From Pelobates cultripes (taxonomy: Eukaryota; Chordata; Amphibia; Anura; Pelobatidae), in the NCBI GenBank assembly GCA_933207985.1, contig OW240913.1:269038673-269102672 (forward strand): a stretch of 64,000 nucleotides of DNA, given 5' to 3'. Position 1 is the stretch's first letter, and every line of letters begins with the position of its first letter. Positions 10,612 to 21,547 of the stretch are shown in pieces. A program made the translations under genes and the position numbers. Below the pieces are notes generated by a model. It ran no database searches and was not told where the DNA came from. It was given only the letters and a program-made list of their open reading frames with translations.

Positions 10612-11704
10612 TCAGCCTAGCCATGAAAGGAACTTGTTCTGCCATGAATGCAGTATGTGCTCCACCTCCTTGGTTAGTTTAATGTAATTGGCTGCAAAGA
10701 GGTCAGTGTGTCTTTTGGTAAGTTTGATGCCTAGGAATGTCAAGAAGTCCTTCCTCCAGTCATATTGGAATTTGAGTCGATATCTTTCTTCGTCTGCCTT
10801 TGGGATGTTTATGCACATGGCTTGGGTTTTAGTTAGGTTTAGTTGGTAGTATGATTGCCTGCTGTAATCTTGAATTTCTTTATGGAGGTTTGGGAGTGAG
10901 ATTGCTGAGTTAGATAGTGTGAGAAGGATATTGTCCGCGAATAGGTTTAGTTTATATTCCTTGCCTCCTGTGGTGATCCCCTTAATGTCCTGGTTGTTTT
11001 GAATCGCTAAGGCAGTTGTTCCAGGGCCAGCAAAGAGTAGTGGGAAAGGGGGCAGCCCTATCGAGTACCATTGGTAATTGCTAGTGGAGTGCAGATGAAC
11101 CCTGAGTTTAACACTGTCGCTGACGGGGTGCTGTATAGGGCCTTTACCATGTTAAGGAAGTCGGGGGGAAAGCATATCCGGTGAGCGCTCCCTGCAAAGA
11201 TTGCCAGTTAAGCCGGTTGAACGCTTTTTCAGCCTCTAGGGATAGGAGTGTACTTTGTGTTTTGGATCTATTGAGGTAGTGGAGGATGTCTAACACCTTC
11301 CTCGAGTTGTCTGGGCCCTGTCTGCCAGACACAAATCCTACCTGGTCCGTTGAGATCAGGTCGGGCAGGATTGTTGTAAGTCTCTCCGCGTATATTTTGG
11401 CGTATAGTTTGGCATCTGCGTTCAGCAGGGATATGGGTCTGAAATTTGGGCATTTCAGTTTTTTCAATGCATAGCTCGCTTTTTGGAAGTTTGTGACATT
11501 AATTTGACTTTGCATGTCCTTTATCTGTTTTTGTGTGGTTATGGAGGGGGCGAGTATGTTAGCTTTGTGGAGGTCCTGCAGTTTTTTTAGATTTTGGATA
11601 TGTGTGTGGTGCTGCCGTTTCTTGAGGTAAGAGGCTGTTTTGATGAGGATGCCTCTGATGACCGGTTTGTGGGCCATCCAAAGTGTGAGGGCGTTTATGT
11701 CCAT
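10612..11704 (-). pseudogene. L1 ORF2 reverse transcriptase domain, deleted and mutated
   Basis: The finger region is shown by FRPISLLNADAKLYAKI and LISTDQVGFVSGRQG, followed by an altered motif A (SLEAEKAFNRLNW, where Asp is usual before AEKAF). The catalytic box at about 10945 reads FADNILLTLS, so the second Asp of FADD is Asn and the enzyme would be dead. The junction SYALKKLKCPNFRPISLLN shows that roughly a hundred or more codons of the normal N-terminal finger sequence are missing. A short interruption lies near 11060-11144. Coding then continues through FLTFLGIKLTKR (about 10730). Confidence 0.88.
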
Positions 11705-11749
11705 TGTGTCGTTGGATTAGAAGTATGCGTATAGGTCCTGTTTTAGTGT

Positions 11750-12415
11750 TTAGACAAAGTGGGGGTAGCTAAGGAGTTGTTCATTTAACCTCCAGGGGCC
11801 TCGGTTCTTATAATTATAATGGTCTGCTATGTGAAGTGTAACTGGGTTGTGGTCCGACCAGGAGGATGTTCCTATCTCACAATCTATTGCTCTATTCAGG
11901 TGTGCGCTCTGTAGCAGAAACCCATCTATCCTTGAGTACGTGTTATGTACCTGGGAGTAGTGTGTGTACTCTTTCTCATGTGGGTGCAGAGTGCGCCATG
12001 CGTCATATAGTCCGTATGTGTGTAAAAGCTTGGTCAAGGTTTTGCACTGTCTGTGGAGTACCTTTGCTCTGCCGGCTGTGTGTGTTGCTGAGGAATCTAA
12101 GGTAGGGTCTTGGAACTGGTTGAAGTCTCTGCATATGATTGTGGTGCCTGTTTGTTGCTGTGTTATGAGTTTCAGCAAGTTACTGAGATATGCTCCTTGG
12201 TTTACGTTTGGTAGGTATGTGTTGGCTATGGTATAAGTGGAGCTATTGATAGTGCAGCTCAATATAATTTATCTGCCTAGCGGATCGTTTTTCACCAAAA
12301 TGTCGTCAAAGGCTAGGTTTCGGCTGAGTAGGATAAAGACTCCCTTTTGTTTTGTGGGTGCGGTGGCGTGATACTGATGGGGGTACAGTGCCTTCCCCAG
12401 GGTGGGAGTTAGAAT
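11750..12415 (-). pseudogene. L1 ORF2 endonuclease domain, 5'-truncated
   Basis: This is the second half of an exonuclease-endonuclease-phosphatase fold that nicks target DNA for L1. Motifs on the minus strand are NTYLPNVNQ, then CRDFNQFQD, where the usual Gly of the GDFN box is Arg. SRIDGFLLQ and WSDHNPV follow; these are the SxxD and SDH boxes near the C-terminus of the fold. A stop lies just before the CTINSS segment at about 12260, and the reading upstream (LSRNLAFDDILVKNDPLG) ends at the truncation point. The linker continues toward the reverse transcriptase with NRGPWRLNEQLLS. Confidence 0.88.
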
Positions 12416-12950
12416 TTTAATATATATACAATATTTATATATTTGACGTCTACGTGTATATTTGGGAAATTATTTATGTAATTATGTATTTGGACATATG
12501 TATATTTCGTATTGTTTTTATTTATTTATTTATACATAGATATATATATCATTACAAGTGTATTTTGATATAAATATATATTAATATCAAAATACTGTTA
12601 GAATAAAATTACATATATATATCATTTTTTTTAATTATGAAAAATTATTTTTACTTTTTGTTATTTTTTATTAACATATGATTTATAATTTATAATAATA
12701 TATATATATATAATATATATAGTTTTTATATATATTGTATATATACGTGTGTAATTTAAATTAAAAGTGTATTTTTATATTAATATACGTATATATAAAT
12801 ATAAAAATACACTTAGTATGACATTATATATATGATATACATACATATATTATATAAATATATAATACATGTATATATATCATATATATACATATTATTA
12901 TTTTTTTACACTGATTGCTTTATTTTTTAACTTTATTTTTGATTTTTCAC
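12416..12950. repeat. Very AT-rich, TATATA-rich region
   Basis: More than 500 bases are made almost only of A and T, with many TATATA runs and small AT palindromes. It abuts the truncated 5' end of the L1. No gene or defined repeat unit was recognised. Confidence 0.75.
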
Positions 12951-13267
12951 TTGCAGGGAGACTGCCTGTCAGCACAGACAGTCCCCCTGCAGGCAGATAC
13001 ACAGTCACCTATTGCGGCCATGTGATCGAGTGATCACGTGGCCGCGGGGTCCTGATCTGCCGAAGGGAGACTGCCCGGGCAGACAGGCAGTCCCCCTGGA
13101 CCAGGAGGAGCACTGATCGCCGCCGGGGGACCGACGGCAATAAAGTAAGTAGCCCCAGACCGTTATGACGGTTCAGGACCGTTATGACGGTTCAGGACCG
13201 TCATCGGTCCCCAATGGGATTTTTCTGATGACGGTCCTGAACCATCATCGGTCGTCACAGGGTTAAT
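12951..13267. repeat. GC-rich inverted-repeat element ending in TTAA
   Basis: GACTGCCTGTC...GACAGTCCCCCTGC occurs twice (12960 and 13070). The right part contains two tandem copies of CCGTTATGACGGTTCAGGA, then CCGTCATCGGTCCCCAATGG. Inverted partners follow in GATGACGGTCCTGAACC. The sequence closes with CACAGGGTTAA. The TTAA end suggests another TTAA-duplicating element, but the left end was not found and may lie in the AT-rich tract. Confidence 0.55.
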
Positions 13268-13297
13268 AAGGCTTCAAGTAAATACAATATATATATA

Positions 13298-14895
13298 CAG
13301 TTGTGCTCAAAAGTTTACATACCCTGGCAGAAATTGAGAAATTTTGGCATTGATTTTGAAAATATGACTGATCATGCAAAAAAAATGTAGTTTATTGAAG
13401 AATAGTGATCATATGAAGCCATTTTCTATCAAATAGTTGTTTGGCTCCTTTTTAAATCATAATGATAACAGAAATCACCCAAATGGCCCTGATCAAAAGT
13501 TTACATACTTTGACAGTTTGGCCTTGTTACAGACACACAAGTTGACACACACAGGTTAAAATAGCAATTAAAAATTAATTTCCCACCCCTGTGGATTTTT
13601 ATATAGCAATTAGTGTCTGTGTATAAAAAGTCAATGAGTTTGTTAGCTCTCACGTGGATGCACTGAGCAGGTTAGATACTGAGCCACAGGGAGCAGAAAA
13701 GAACTGTCAAAAGACCTGCGTAACAAGGTAATGGAACTTGATGAAGATGGAAAAGGATATAAACAGATATCCAAAGCCTTGAAAATGTCTGTCAGTACTG
13801 TTCAATCACTTAAGAAGTGGAAAATTTGGGGATCTCTTGATACTTTGGGAATCTCTTGCTACCAAGCCAAGGTCAGGTAGACCAAGAAAGATTTCAGCGA
13901 CAACTGCCAGAAGAATTGTTCGGGATACAAAGAAGAACCCCCAGGTAACCTCAGGAAAAATACAGGCTGCTCTGGAAAATGTCAATGTGGTTGTTTCAAG
14001 GAAAACAATACAATGCTTGAACAAATATGAGCTGCATGGTCAAGTGGCCAGAAAGAAACCTTAACTTCACCAATGTCACAAAAAAGCCCATTTACAATAT
14101 GCCTGACAACACCTTGACATCAAAATAGGGCTTTATGGTCACAACCGTAATAGCTATGTTTGGAGAGGGGTCAACAAGGCCTATAGTGAAAAGAATATCA
14201 TCCCCACTGTTAAGCATGGTGGTGGCTCACTGATGTTTTGGGTGTGTGAGCTCTAAAGGCACAGGGAATCTTGTTAAAATTGATGGCAAGATGAATGCAG
14301 CATGTTATCAGAAAATACTGGCAGACAATTTGCATTCTTCTGCACGAAGGCTGCGCATGGGATACTCTTGGACTTTCCAGCATGACAATGACCCTAAGCA
14401 CTAGGTCAAGTTGACCCTCCAGTGGTTACAGCAAAAAAAGGTGAAGGTTCTGGAGTCCATCACAGTCTCCTGACCTTAATATCATCGAGCCACTCTGGGG
14501 AGAACTCAAACGTGCGACTCATGCAAGACGATCAAAGACTTTGCATGTCCTGGAAACATTTTGCCAAGACAAATGGGCAGCTATACCATCTGCAATAATT
14601 ACGGGCCTCATAGACAACTATTACAAAAGACTGCACACTGTCACTGATGCTAAAGGGGGAAATACACAGTATTAAGAACTAAGGGTCTGCAGACTTTTGA
14701 ATACGGGTAATTTTATTTTTGTTCTTTGTTGTCATGTTTTGCTTTATGATAGGGCCATTCTGTTATAACCTACAGCTAAATATGAATCCCGCAAGAAATA
14801 AAGAAATGTGTTTTACCTGCTCACTCATGTTTCCTTTAAAAATGGTACATATATTACCAATTCTCCAAGGGTATGCAAACTTTTGAGCACAACTA
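13298..14895 (+). mobile_element. Tc1/mariner-like element 3
   Basis: The left end CAGTTGTGCTCAAAAGTTTA follows a TA, and the inverted right end AAACTTTTGAGCACAACT is followed by ATA, with one end base changed. The element is about 1.6 kb. An internal repetition of the end sequence (CAAAAGTTTACATACTTTGA at about 13495) gives the two-repeat inverted-terminus layout known in many Tc1-like elements. The transposase lies on the plus strand and is heavily mutated. Confidence 0.92.
13712..14690 (+). pseudogene. Tc1-like transposase, heavily mutated
   Basis: The N-terminus reads LSKDLRNKVMELDEDGKG then SKALKMSVSTVQSLKKWK, the paired-like DNA-binding domain. After a frame change come TKPRSGRPRKISATTARR (GRPR hook) and KNPQVTSGKIQAALE. 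Later segments include YVWRGVNKAYSEKNIIPTVK and HGGGSLMFW, the WRxxxxAY and GGG.xMxWG regions. Several stops and frame changes separate them. The DNDP-type region survives only as nucleotides at about 14383. This transposase is related to, but clearly distinct from, those in elements 2 and 4. Confidence 0.88.
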
Positions 14896-15805
14896 TAAAT
14901 AAGCAGTTGATGACTGTAAACAGTAAAAAAGTAGGTGTGATTTGATCCCAAACTATTTGGAAACCACTGGTGTGTTCTATGAATTTACAGATATGCCATA
15001 GAATTGGGGACAGGGCTGGGTGGACATGCTCAATATGGTATACATTTTTTCATTATGATGATGACCTTTATTTAGTATTTTTTTCCTAACCACGTAAGCA
15101 GGAACAATTGGAAAGTGTAGCTAAGACCACACAAAAGAACATGTTAGTTTTTCCAAAGGTTTGTGTCTGTTCAGCAGGTATTCATTTCTATAACAAAGCT
15201 CAGTAATAATGTACAAATGCTGGCAGATGGCTGGTTAAATTGCAGCATATATGCTCTCTTTGGTTATGTTTGTTAAAGGTGCAGTGTTGAGGATGTATAT
15301 AAATTAAATTAGTCCATGTGTTGACTTTTGAAAAGATCACAAATGTATTGTAACTTGCTAATGAACATATTTTAAATACATAAAAGGTTCAAATTAAACT
15401 GACTGTTCTACTGAAGAAAAAATTATTGTTTAAAAAATATTGATTTGCTTTATTTTTTTGTTTGTTTTTTGAAAAGTTCGACTTACGGATCTGTCACTTT
15501 CGGAATCTTTGCATATTTAACAAAGATCCCCAAAAGAGATAGATCCAGGGTGAATCCAGAGGCCGTGGGGTGCGGGGAAAGTACGTTTTAATAATCACAA
15601 AAGACTGCAGGAGCCACCAAAGATTGTAGTCTGAATCTCACCTGGTTGGACAAAAGTGCTCTGCCTTTTGTCAACCTCAGATTTATCTTTTGACAAAGTA
15701 ACACATTTTATGTTATTTTGTATTATGCTATGCTATCTTTGTTGCAATTTTATCTTTGTTGGCACAACGTTTCTATTTTTTTAAATTTAGTTTTGTATAT
15801 TGCTG
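14896..15805. other. AT-rich region, no gene recognised
   Basis: No coding similarity or repeat ends were recognised. The region ends at the assembly gap. Confidence 0.55.
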
Positions 15806-15905
15806 NNNNNNNNNNNNNNNNNNNNNNNNNNNNNNNNNNNNNNNNNNNNNNNNNNNNNNNNNNNNNNNNNNNNNNNNNNNNNNNNNNNNNNNNNNNNNNN
15901 NNNNN
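15806..15905. other. Assembly gap of exactly 100 N
   Basis: One hundred consecutive N. This round number is the usual placeholder for a gap of unknown size, so true spacing across it is unknown. Reading frames drawn across the gap are meaningless. Confidence 0.98.
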
Positions 15906-16115
15906 AGTAGAGGAATCGTTGGACTTTATCCCGAAGAAAGTCTTGAACTTGGATCTGCATATGAACCATTAAACGGAAACAAGATAAGCAGAGTCGAAAA
16001 CTCCAAAAATGTACTGTGAAAACAAAAAGGGAAGGGGAAACTGGGAGGGAAATATTTGCCTCCTGTAATTAATAAAATTAAGACTATAGTTACACTAAAG
16101 CTAGTATAATCTACA

Positions 16116-16150
16116 ATTTTATAGCATGACAGGAGGCTTCATATTTGCTG
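16116..16150. repeat. DIRS terminal inverted repeat, left
   Basis: Thirty-five bases beginning AATTTTATAGCATGACAGG are the exact inverted copy of 21548-21582. This marks the 3' terminus of the minus-strand element. Confidence 0.93.
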
Positions 16151-16152
16151 TT

Positions 16153-17045
16153 TTAATGCTCAGACAGCAAAGCAAAAGAAGCATGGTCAGCCGGTCTAAA
16201 ATAAAACTGGCGAAAGGTATCTTCTCGGGACCAGCCGGCTGAACGCATGATGTCCTGGAGGGATGTGCCCACCATAAAGGCGCCAGAGGCCGCCGCGCCT
16301 CTAACCGAATGTGCTCCGAAGGTCAAATTCACCACCGCCAATGCCAATAACCATTTAATCCATTGTGCCAGAGTAGGCGACAAGACTGATTTGTGAGGTC
16401 TAACTTAAGAAATCAATAACTGACCGGAACGAGAAGGGCGAAGATGGGAGGTAATCGCCACATAGCGAGACAGCGCCGTTGCTACACAGAGTTTAGGCGA
16501 ATTGTGGAAATACGGATAGAATATAGCAGTCGAATCCAACTTAGTACGTCTGGACACCCTGAAGGTGACCCCTTCCGGAGAAAATGAAAAGGCGTCGAGG
16601 TCGAAGGCCCGAATGTCTGAGACACGTGGGAAAGAAATAAGGCATAGTAAAAGGGCAAATTTAGCCAAAAGTTGATGAAGGGACAGGTCCTGATTATACG
16701 GCCAATCCTGGAGGAACGACGAAACCGAGCGTACGTCCCAGAGAGAGAAATACTTAGGCATCGGAGGTCGCGACAGTCTCATACCTTGGAGGAGTCTGCA
16801 AACCAGCAGGTCCTGACCAATGGGAAGACCCCTAAGCGGAACATGGGCAGCCGAAATTGCCGATCTAGCCACATTAACCAAACAATACGGGTGTCCCAGG
16901 TCAAACAGGTATGACAGAAAGTTCAGAACGCTGGATACAGGGCCCGTAACGGGATTGGTATCCAGTTCCAGGCACCAACGACACCAGGAGCACCATGCAA
17001 ACAAATAGCATCTCCTAGTCCCAGGGGCCCAGGAATCCCAGAGGA
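16153..17045 (-). pseudogene. DIRS tyrosine recombinase, one in-frame stop
   Basis: This is a site-specific recombinase that would integrate the circular DNA copy. From about 17045 the frame reads through WCRWCLELDTNPVTGPVSS, then the core-binding part (NVARSAISAAHVPLRG). The catalytic domain follows with its first Arg region (LLCLISFPRVSDIRAFD, about 16640-16590). After one in-frame TAA at 16405-16407 the same frame continues with the His-x-x-Arg box in GAHSVRGAAASGAFM. The nucleophile Tyr lies in REDTFRQFYFRPAD, near 16200. The R, HxxR and Y residues are all present, so apart from the stop the catalytic set is preserved. Upstream, a frame change at about 17070 joins it to the RNase H downstream region. 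Confidence 0.93.
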
Positions 17046-18010
17046 GGTCCTTAGCCGACTGCGATAATGCCTCGACATTTCAGGTTTCCCTGAAAGAGTC
17101 CAGGCCACCAAGAGGAGGCGGCCATCCATCACGCAGGGATGAGGATTGCCCCGGGAGTCTGAGAGGAGCATCAGTGGGGATGGCAGGAGCAGTGGATCTT
17201 TATGGGACAGATCCAGGAGGTCCGGAAACCAAGTTTCAGGAGTCAGCAAAACCAAAGACACACGTTGACGTCGAACTTGCAGCAAGACTCTGGGTATCAT
17301 AGCAAACGGAGGAAACGCATAAGCTCCCCGTGACGACCACACCCGAAGGAAAGCGTCCACCACTGAGCAAGCCAGATCCGGGAGCCAGCTGAAGTAGGTC
17401 GAGAGCTTGTAGTTCGTCGGGGAGGCGAAAAGGTCCACCGTGAATGGACCCCTCTGGTTCTAAATCTTGAGGAAGATGGGATGAAAGAGCCTCCAATCGC
17501 TGGCGTCCCTCCAATGTCTGGAGAACCAATCCACCGTCAGGTTCGACTCCCCCGGCAGATTTTCTGCTTGGAGGGTAATGTTGCGTTGGAAGCAGAAGCT
17601 GTAAATCTCCTTTGTCACCTTTGAGAGAATACGAGAGCGGGCTCTCCCCAGGCGGTTGATGTATTGAACTGCTGAGACGTTGTCCATCTGGAGGAGGACC
17701 CAGCAATCTGAGAGGTGGCTCCCGTGGATCTGGTCACGCAGATGGCTCCCCAACCCCAAAGACTTGCGTCCGACTCTAACACAAAATCCAGAGTCAGACT
17801 GAAGATCACCTTGCCATTCCAGGCCGACATGTGAAGGAGCCACCTGCGTAGCTCTGTCTTCACATCTGGAGAGAGGGGAATCAGTTGGTCATAGGAAGGT
17901 CTCTTGCGTAGAAAGCGGGCCTTCAGACGCTGCATGGCCCTGTAATGAAGGGGGCCTGGGTAAATCGCCTGGATCGAGGCAGAGAGGAGACCCGCCACAT
18001 GGGCCAACAT
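16923..18010 (-). pseudogene. DIRS RNase H and downstream connecting region
   Basis: From about 18010 the minus strand gives the RNase H domain. LPSLSPDVKTELRRW-like sequence is followed by SDASLWGWGAICVTRSTG (first Asp). After a frame change come VLLQMDNVSAVQYINRLG (MDN Asp box) and LPGESNLTVDWFSRHWRD at about 17520 (LPG...DWFSR with the last Asp). The region 17438-17090, MDLFASPTNYKLSTYFSW then AYAFPPFAMIPRVLLQV and ETWFPDLLDLS, is the connecting domain between RNase H and recombinase in DIRS polyproteins. A stop separates it from the RNase H at about 17440-17460. No methyltransferase domain was recognised. Confidence 0.85.
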
Positions 18011-18019
18011 TCGTAGTGG

Positions 18020-19560
18020 GATCCGGTCTTGACGTAGGATCCTCCTTATTTCCTTTCAAATGGTCGCTACCTTGGATAGGAGACGCAGGACACATTTTCT
18101 TGTGTCTATTTCGAAACCCAAGAACTCGACCACCTGGGATGGAGCGAGAGCCGACTTCTCCTGGTTGACCATGAAACCTAGGGATTCGAATAAGGAGACC
18201 GCTGTTATGCTACTAGGGTTTTTAGAATTGGAACTCAACTGCAGCTTGTAGAACTCCTTAATTACAATAGTGAAAAAACAGAGAATCTTTAAATTATCAA
18301 TACTGTAGCTTTAAGAAAAGAGAAGATTGCTGGCAATTAGAGAATCAAACGAAGTTTTAATGATTGTGATAAACTTAAGTGAAAAGCATATAGGTAATAA
18401 TTCAATAAGAAGAAATTGCTGGTTATAGCAAACAATACAAAGTTCATCAATAAGTATTTCCTCAGAGATGTATTGAATAATCTTCAATAGAAATAGTATG
18501 CAGGTAGCAGAGAATATTTGCAAAGCAAGAAACAGTTCATAGTGGTTAAGCTTGATCGGAGTTATCCTCAATATAATTAGTGTGTATGCAGCAGAGAGGA
18601 TTTGAGCAAGCAAGAAATAGTTTATTAATAACTGAGATTCCAGATAATAAATTGGAAGTTATACTTAAGATTAATGCGAGTTGTCCTCCAAGAGATCAGT
18701 ATTAGAGTCCACTTGTTAAATGGTAAAGTGTCCTTTCTCCAGTAATCCTCTAGCGGATGAAGCATAATCCTTTTATCTTCATAGGTTTAGGAAGGCTTGT
18801 GAGAGAAGCTTGTGGAGCCGGCGTCTATACCCGGAAGTAGGTCCCACAATCACCAAGCGCTTTCTCTCTGGCGCGGTCTCTTTAAGTAGTGTCAGAGAGC
18901 CGCATCAGAAGGGGGCGGGGCCGGCTCCGCATAGCGGAATGCCAAACCCGGAAGAGATACCACATGACAACCGCAGAGTGCATCTGAAGTTTCAGTCTGG
19001 AGGGCTCCTCACAGAAGATCAGCAGATCGTCTAGGTATACGATACAATGGATGCCTTCTGATTGGAGGCGTGCAATCACCAGTTTCAAGAGCTTGGTGAA
19101 GCACCACGGAGCCCAGCTGAGGCCAAACGGGAGACAGGTGAACTGGCAAGGCCTACCCTTCCAGAGGAAACGGAGGAATCTGCGGCAGTCGTCTACCGGG
19201 ACGAGAGATAGGTGTCCTTCAGATCCAGTCTCATGAACCAATCTCCAGGCTGGAGGAGGTTCCGTAGGAGATAGATGCCCTCCATCTTGAAATGATGGTA
19301 GACCACAGAGGCGTTTAGGCACCTCACGTTAATCACCGGGGGGAAATCTGCTGACTTTTCCCTTACCACAAAAATCGAGCTGACCTTGTCGAACAGGGCC
19401 CGGATTTTGGTATCTATCAGGGACTGTTTCACCCTTGAGGAGACGGGAACCAGTGGAGGTTGAACCTAAGTTGGAAGGGAATGAAAATCTATGACATATC
19501 CCCGCACGGTCTGAAGAACCCATGCTTCCGAGGACACCTCCCGCCACCTGTCCCTGCAGT
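18020..19560 (-). pseudogene. DIRS reverse transcriptase, split by an LTR-like insert
   Basis: Minus-strand segments in order: HCRDRWREVSSEAWVLQTVR (about 19560-19500); after a stop, RVKQSLIDTKIRALF and FPPVINVRCLN; KMEGIYLLRNLLQPGDWFMR with motif A, RLDLKDTYLS; after a frame change, RFLRFLWKGRPCQFTCLPFG and GIHCIVYLDDLLIFCEE. The catalytic YLDD is intact at about 19035. Coding stops at codons for HSAVV (18970) and resumes beyond a 757-bp insert with TAVSLFESLGFMVNQEKS, ending FLGFEIDTRKCVLRL. Joining across the insert keeps the frame. Stops and at least two frameshifts make it inactive. Confidence 0.9.
18208..18964 (-). repeat. LTR-like insert (757 bp) within the DIRS RT
   Basis: On the minus strand the insert begins TGTGGTATCTC and ends CCCTAGTAGCA (TG...CA). 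The 5' part is GC-rich with a GGGGGCGGGGCC box on the plus strand (18912-18923) and may be a promoter; the 3' part is AT-rich. There is no long reading frame, so it resembles a solo LTR. Joining the DIRS sequence on both sides restores an open frame, but no 4-6 bp target duplication is visible, which is odd for an LTR integrase. A GT-AG intron reading was tested and breaks the frame. Confidence 0.6.
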
Positions 19561-19737
19561 GAAACAGTCTGCCTGCATGCAATAGGGGAAAGGGAGAAAC
19601 GGAAGGAGATGCTCTCACCTGAAGACAGCCTTGCACGCCCTCGGGCTCGACCTCCTCTAACTCTGTCCGACCTCTGGAAGTAGAAGGACCGGGAATGGTA
19701 GGACGGGAAGAAAGATGGTTAATGGGATCCTCAGCGA

Positions 19738-20474
19738 TTAGAAGCGGCTGGAGACACGACCCCACTGTCGTCCAGCCCTGCCAAAAACCTGTGAATTTTG
19801 TGGGCGAAAGATCCTTTTCACGGAGGTCTGGTCCTTGTCCTGGGAGGTGAATAAATTCACATGTTTATGAAGCTCCTTTATAAATGGTTCCCTTAACAGA
19901 AGGCCCTTAGCCAGGGGGGCCAATTCTGTTGACCTCAAATCCGAAAACTTGTTGTCCATACAAAGAAGGACCGCCTTCCTGCGTTCTGTGGAGAGTGACA
20001 CATTTGTATTGCCCAGCAAGCAAATAGAGCGCAGAGCCCAGTCCCATATGGAGGCCGGGTCCAGGGTAGCCCCCACCAAGTAGGCCTCATCCTCCAGCAT
20101 GAGCATCCTGCATAGGGGGCCCAGTATGTCCAGCAGTTTGTCCTGCGCCAGACGGAGACTGTGTTCAACCCCGGCCGCGACGACCTTATCCGGCAGAACA
20201 GGTCTGGGGTATTCCCCCAGAAGTTTTCTGTTTTTTTGAATTGTGCTAAGTGGTCGGTCAGGGACCATTCGGAGGACCTGGGGTGCTGAATGGACCGAGG
20301 GTCGAACAGGGGTTTGCCCATGGAGTCCAGGAAAGCGGCGTCATCCACGACCGTAGCCATCACCCCAGGCATGGAGGCGTCCTCAGCCTCACGCTGCCAC
20401 TTGGGGTCGTCCCCATAGTCCTCGTCCCAATCCACTTGGGACTGGTCCGCCCGCCATTCATCCAGGACGGCCAT
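19738..20474 (-). pseudogene. DIRS Gag-like ORF1, one frameshift
   Basis: From ATG at 20474 the minus strand encodes MAVLDEWRADQSQVDWDEDY, an acidic start, then VDDAAFLDSMGKPLFDP and the LAQFKKTENFWG stretch. Near 20225 the frame shifts. The continuing frame reads KVVAAGVEHSLRLAQDKLLD, DPASIWDWALRSICLLG, TERRKAVLLCMDNKFSDL, ELAPLAKGLLLREPFIKELH and ends QNSQVFGRAGRQWGR at 19738. Its position upstream of RT and the helical Leu-rich composition fit the structural protein of vertebrate DIRS elements. Assignment rests mainly on position. Confidence 0.78.
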
Positions 20475-21547
20475 GGGTGGGGGGGTATGGAGACCTCCTC
20501 CCCTGTGTCTGACAGGCGGCGGCTTGTGGCCGGAGCCTTACCCTTTCGGGAGCGTGGTTCAGGGCCTTCACCCTTCCAATAGCGCCTCCCTTCCAATAGG
20601 TCCTATAATCCACATAAATTGCAGGATACAGCGTTGGAATATATTGGCAGGCCAGGAAAGGCCTAAATAGTAGTGGAATGTGCACCCTTTACACTATCTG
20701 CCCTCTTGGTATCACAGATAAAATGGGGCATGGGGGCTTTAAAACCACCAAGGTTGTTGTAACAACATGTATAGTGAAGTGCACAATAAAGAAAATAAAC
20801 TCCAGCATCAAAATCAATAACATGCCATAAATGTGTTCCAAATACATTGACCGAAAATCACATCACCCCACATACATTAAAATATACCCACGAGGCTGCA
20901 GGAGGGTGAGTGACAAGAGGCCAGGAGCTGCCGCTCCTATGTGGCCGGCTCGCCCTCTCTCTACCGCCCACGCCTCCTGTAAACCGCGGCTAATCCGACA
21001 CTGCGGCCGGGAGCGTGGGAAGGAGCAAGAGAGGGAAGGAGACAGCTCCAGCTCGGTGGACAGAGCTGGTAGGTGGGAGCTAACACGTTGGGCCGCCAGA
21101 GTCGTACTCCGCGGACAACGGGAGGCGGTTCACACCACTCCCCAGTGACCGCGAGGGAAAAAGCGAAAGTAAGGTGGAAAAAAGGGGTGGAAGGAAAGCA
21201 AGGGGGAGAGTGAGAGGGTAGGCAAGAGAAGCCAACAAGGAGCAACAAGGAGCAAAGCAAGCAGATGCACACCCCAAAAGAAGGAAAAACTAAACCCCCC
21301 ACAATCACAAGGTAAACTACAAAATATAGCAAAATATAGCAATAACAGTATATATAAGAAAAAGACCCACAGCCACCCATATGGAAGAGGAGGCAGTGGT
21401 ACTCTGACCTGTGCTTGATGTGGAGCAGCAAAGAAAGAGGGAGTAGTTGATTGGGAGGGGCCTTTTATAGTTTCCTTATTCTTTTCTGATTGGTTGTTTC
21501 TCTCTATGTTAATGAGCTGCTGTGGAGTTCTAGTAAAGAGAGACTTA

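Larger units (their letters stand above)
8556..12415 (-). mobile_element. L1-type LINE, 5'-truncated, minus strand
   Basis: The minus strand carries, in order, the end of an apurinic-type endonuclease, a reverse transcriptase and the L1-type C-terminal domain with a Cys-rich knuckle, then about 600 bp of 3' untranslated sequence. The 3' end is AT-rich near 8556-8575. The 5' side stops inside the endonuclease near 12415, so ORF1 and the promoter are missing, as expected from incomplete target-primed reverse transcription. A second L1-type fragment lies on the plus strand at 26950-27640, and an ORF1-only insertion at 33747-35364. Confidence 0.9.

Noticed and set aside
15718..16019. Open frames crossing the N run
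   Set aside because: They include about 34 undefined codons across an assembly gap of unknown size.
18208..18964. Spliceosomal intron in the DIRS RT
   Set aside because: Possible GT...AG pairs on the minus strand put the flanking RT codons out of frame. Only removal of the whole TG...CA unit restores the frame.
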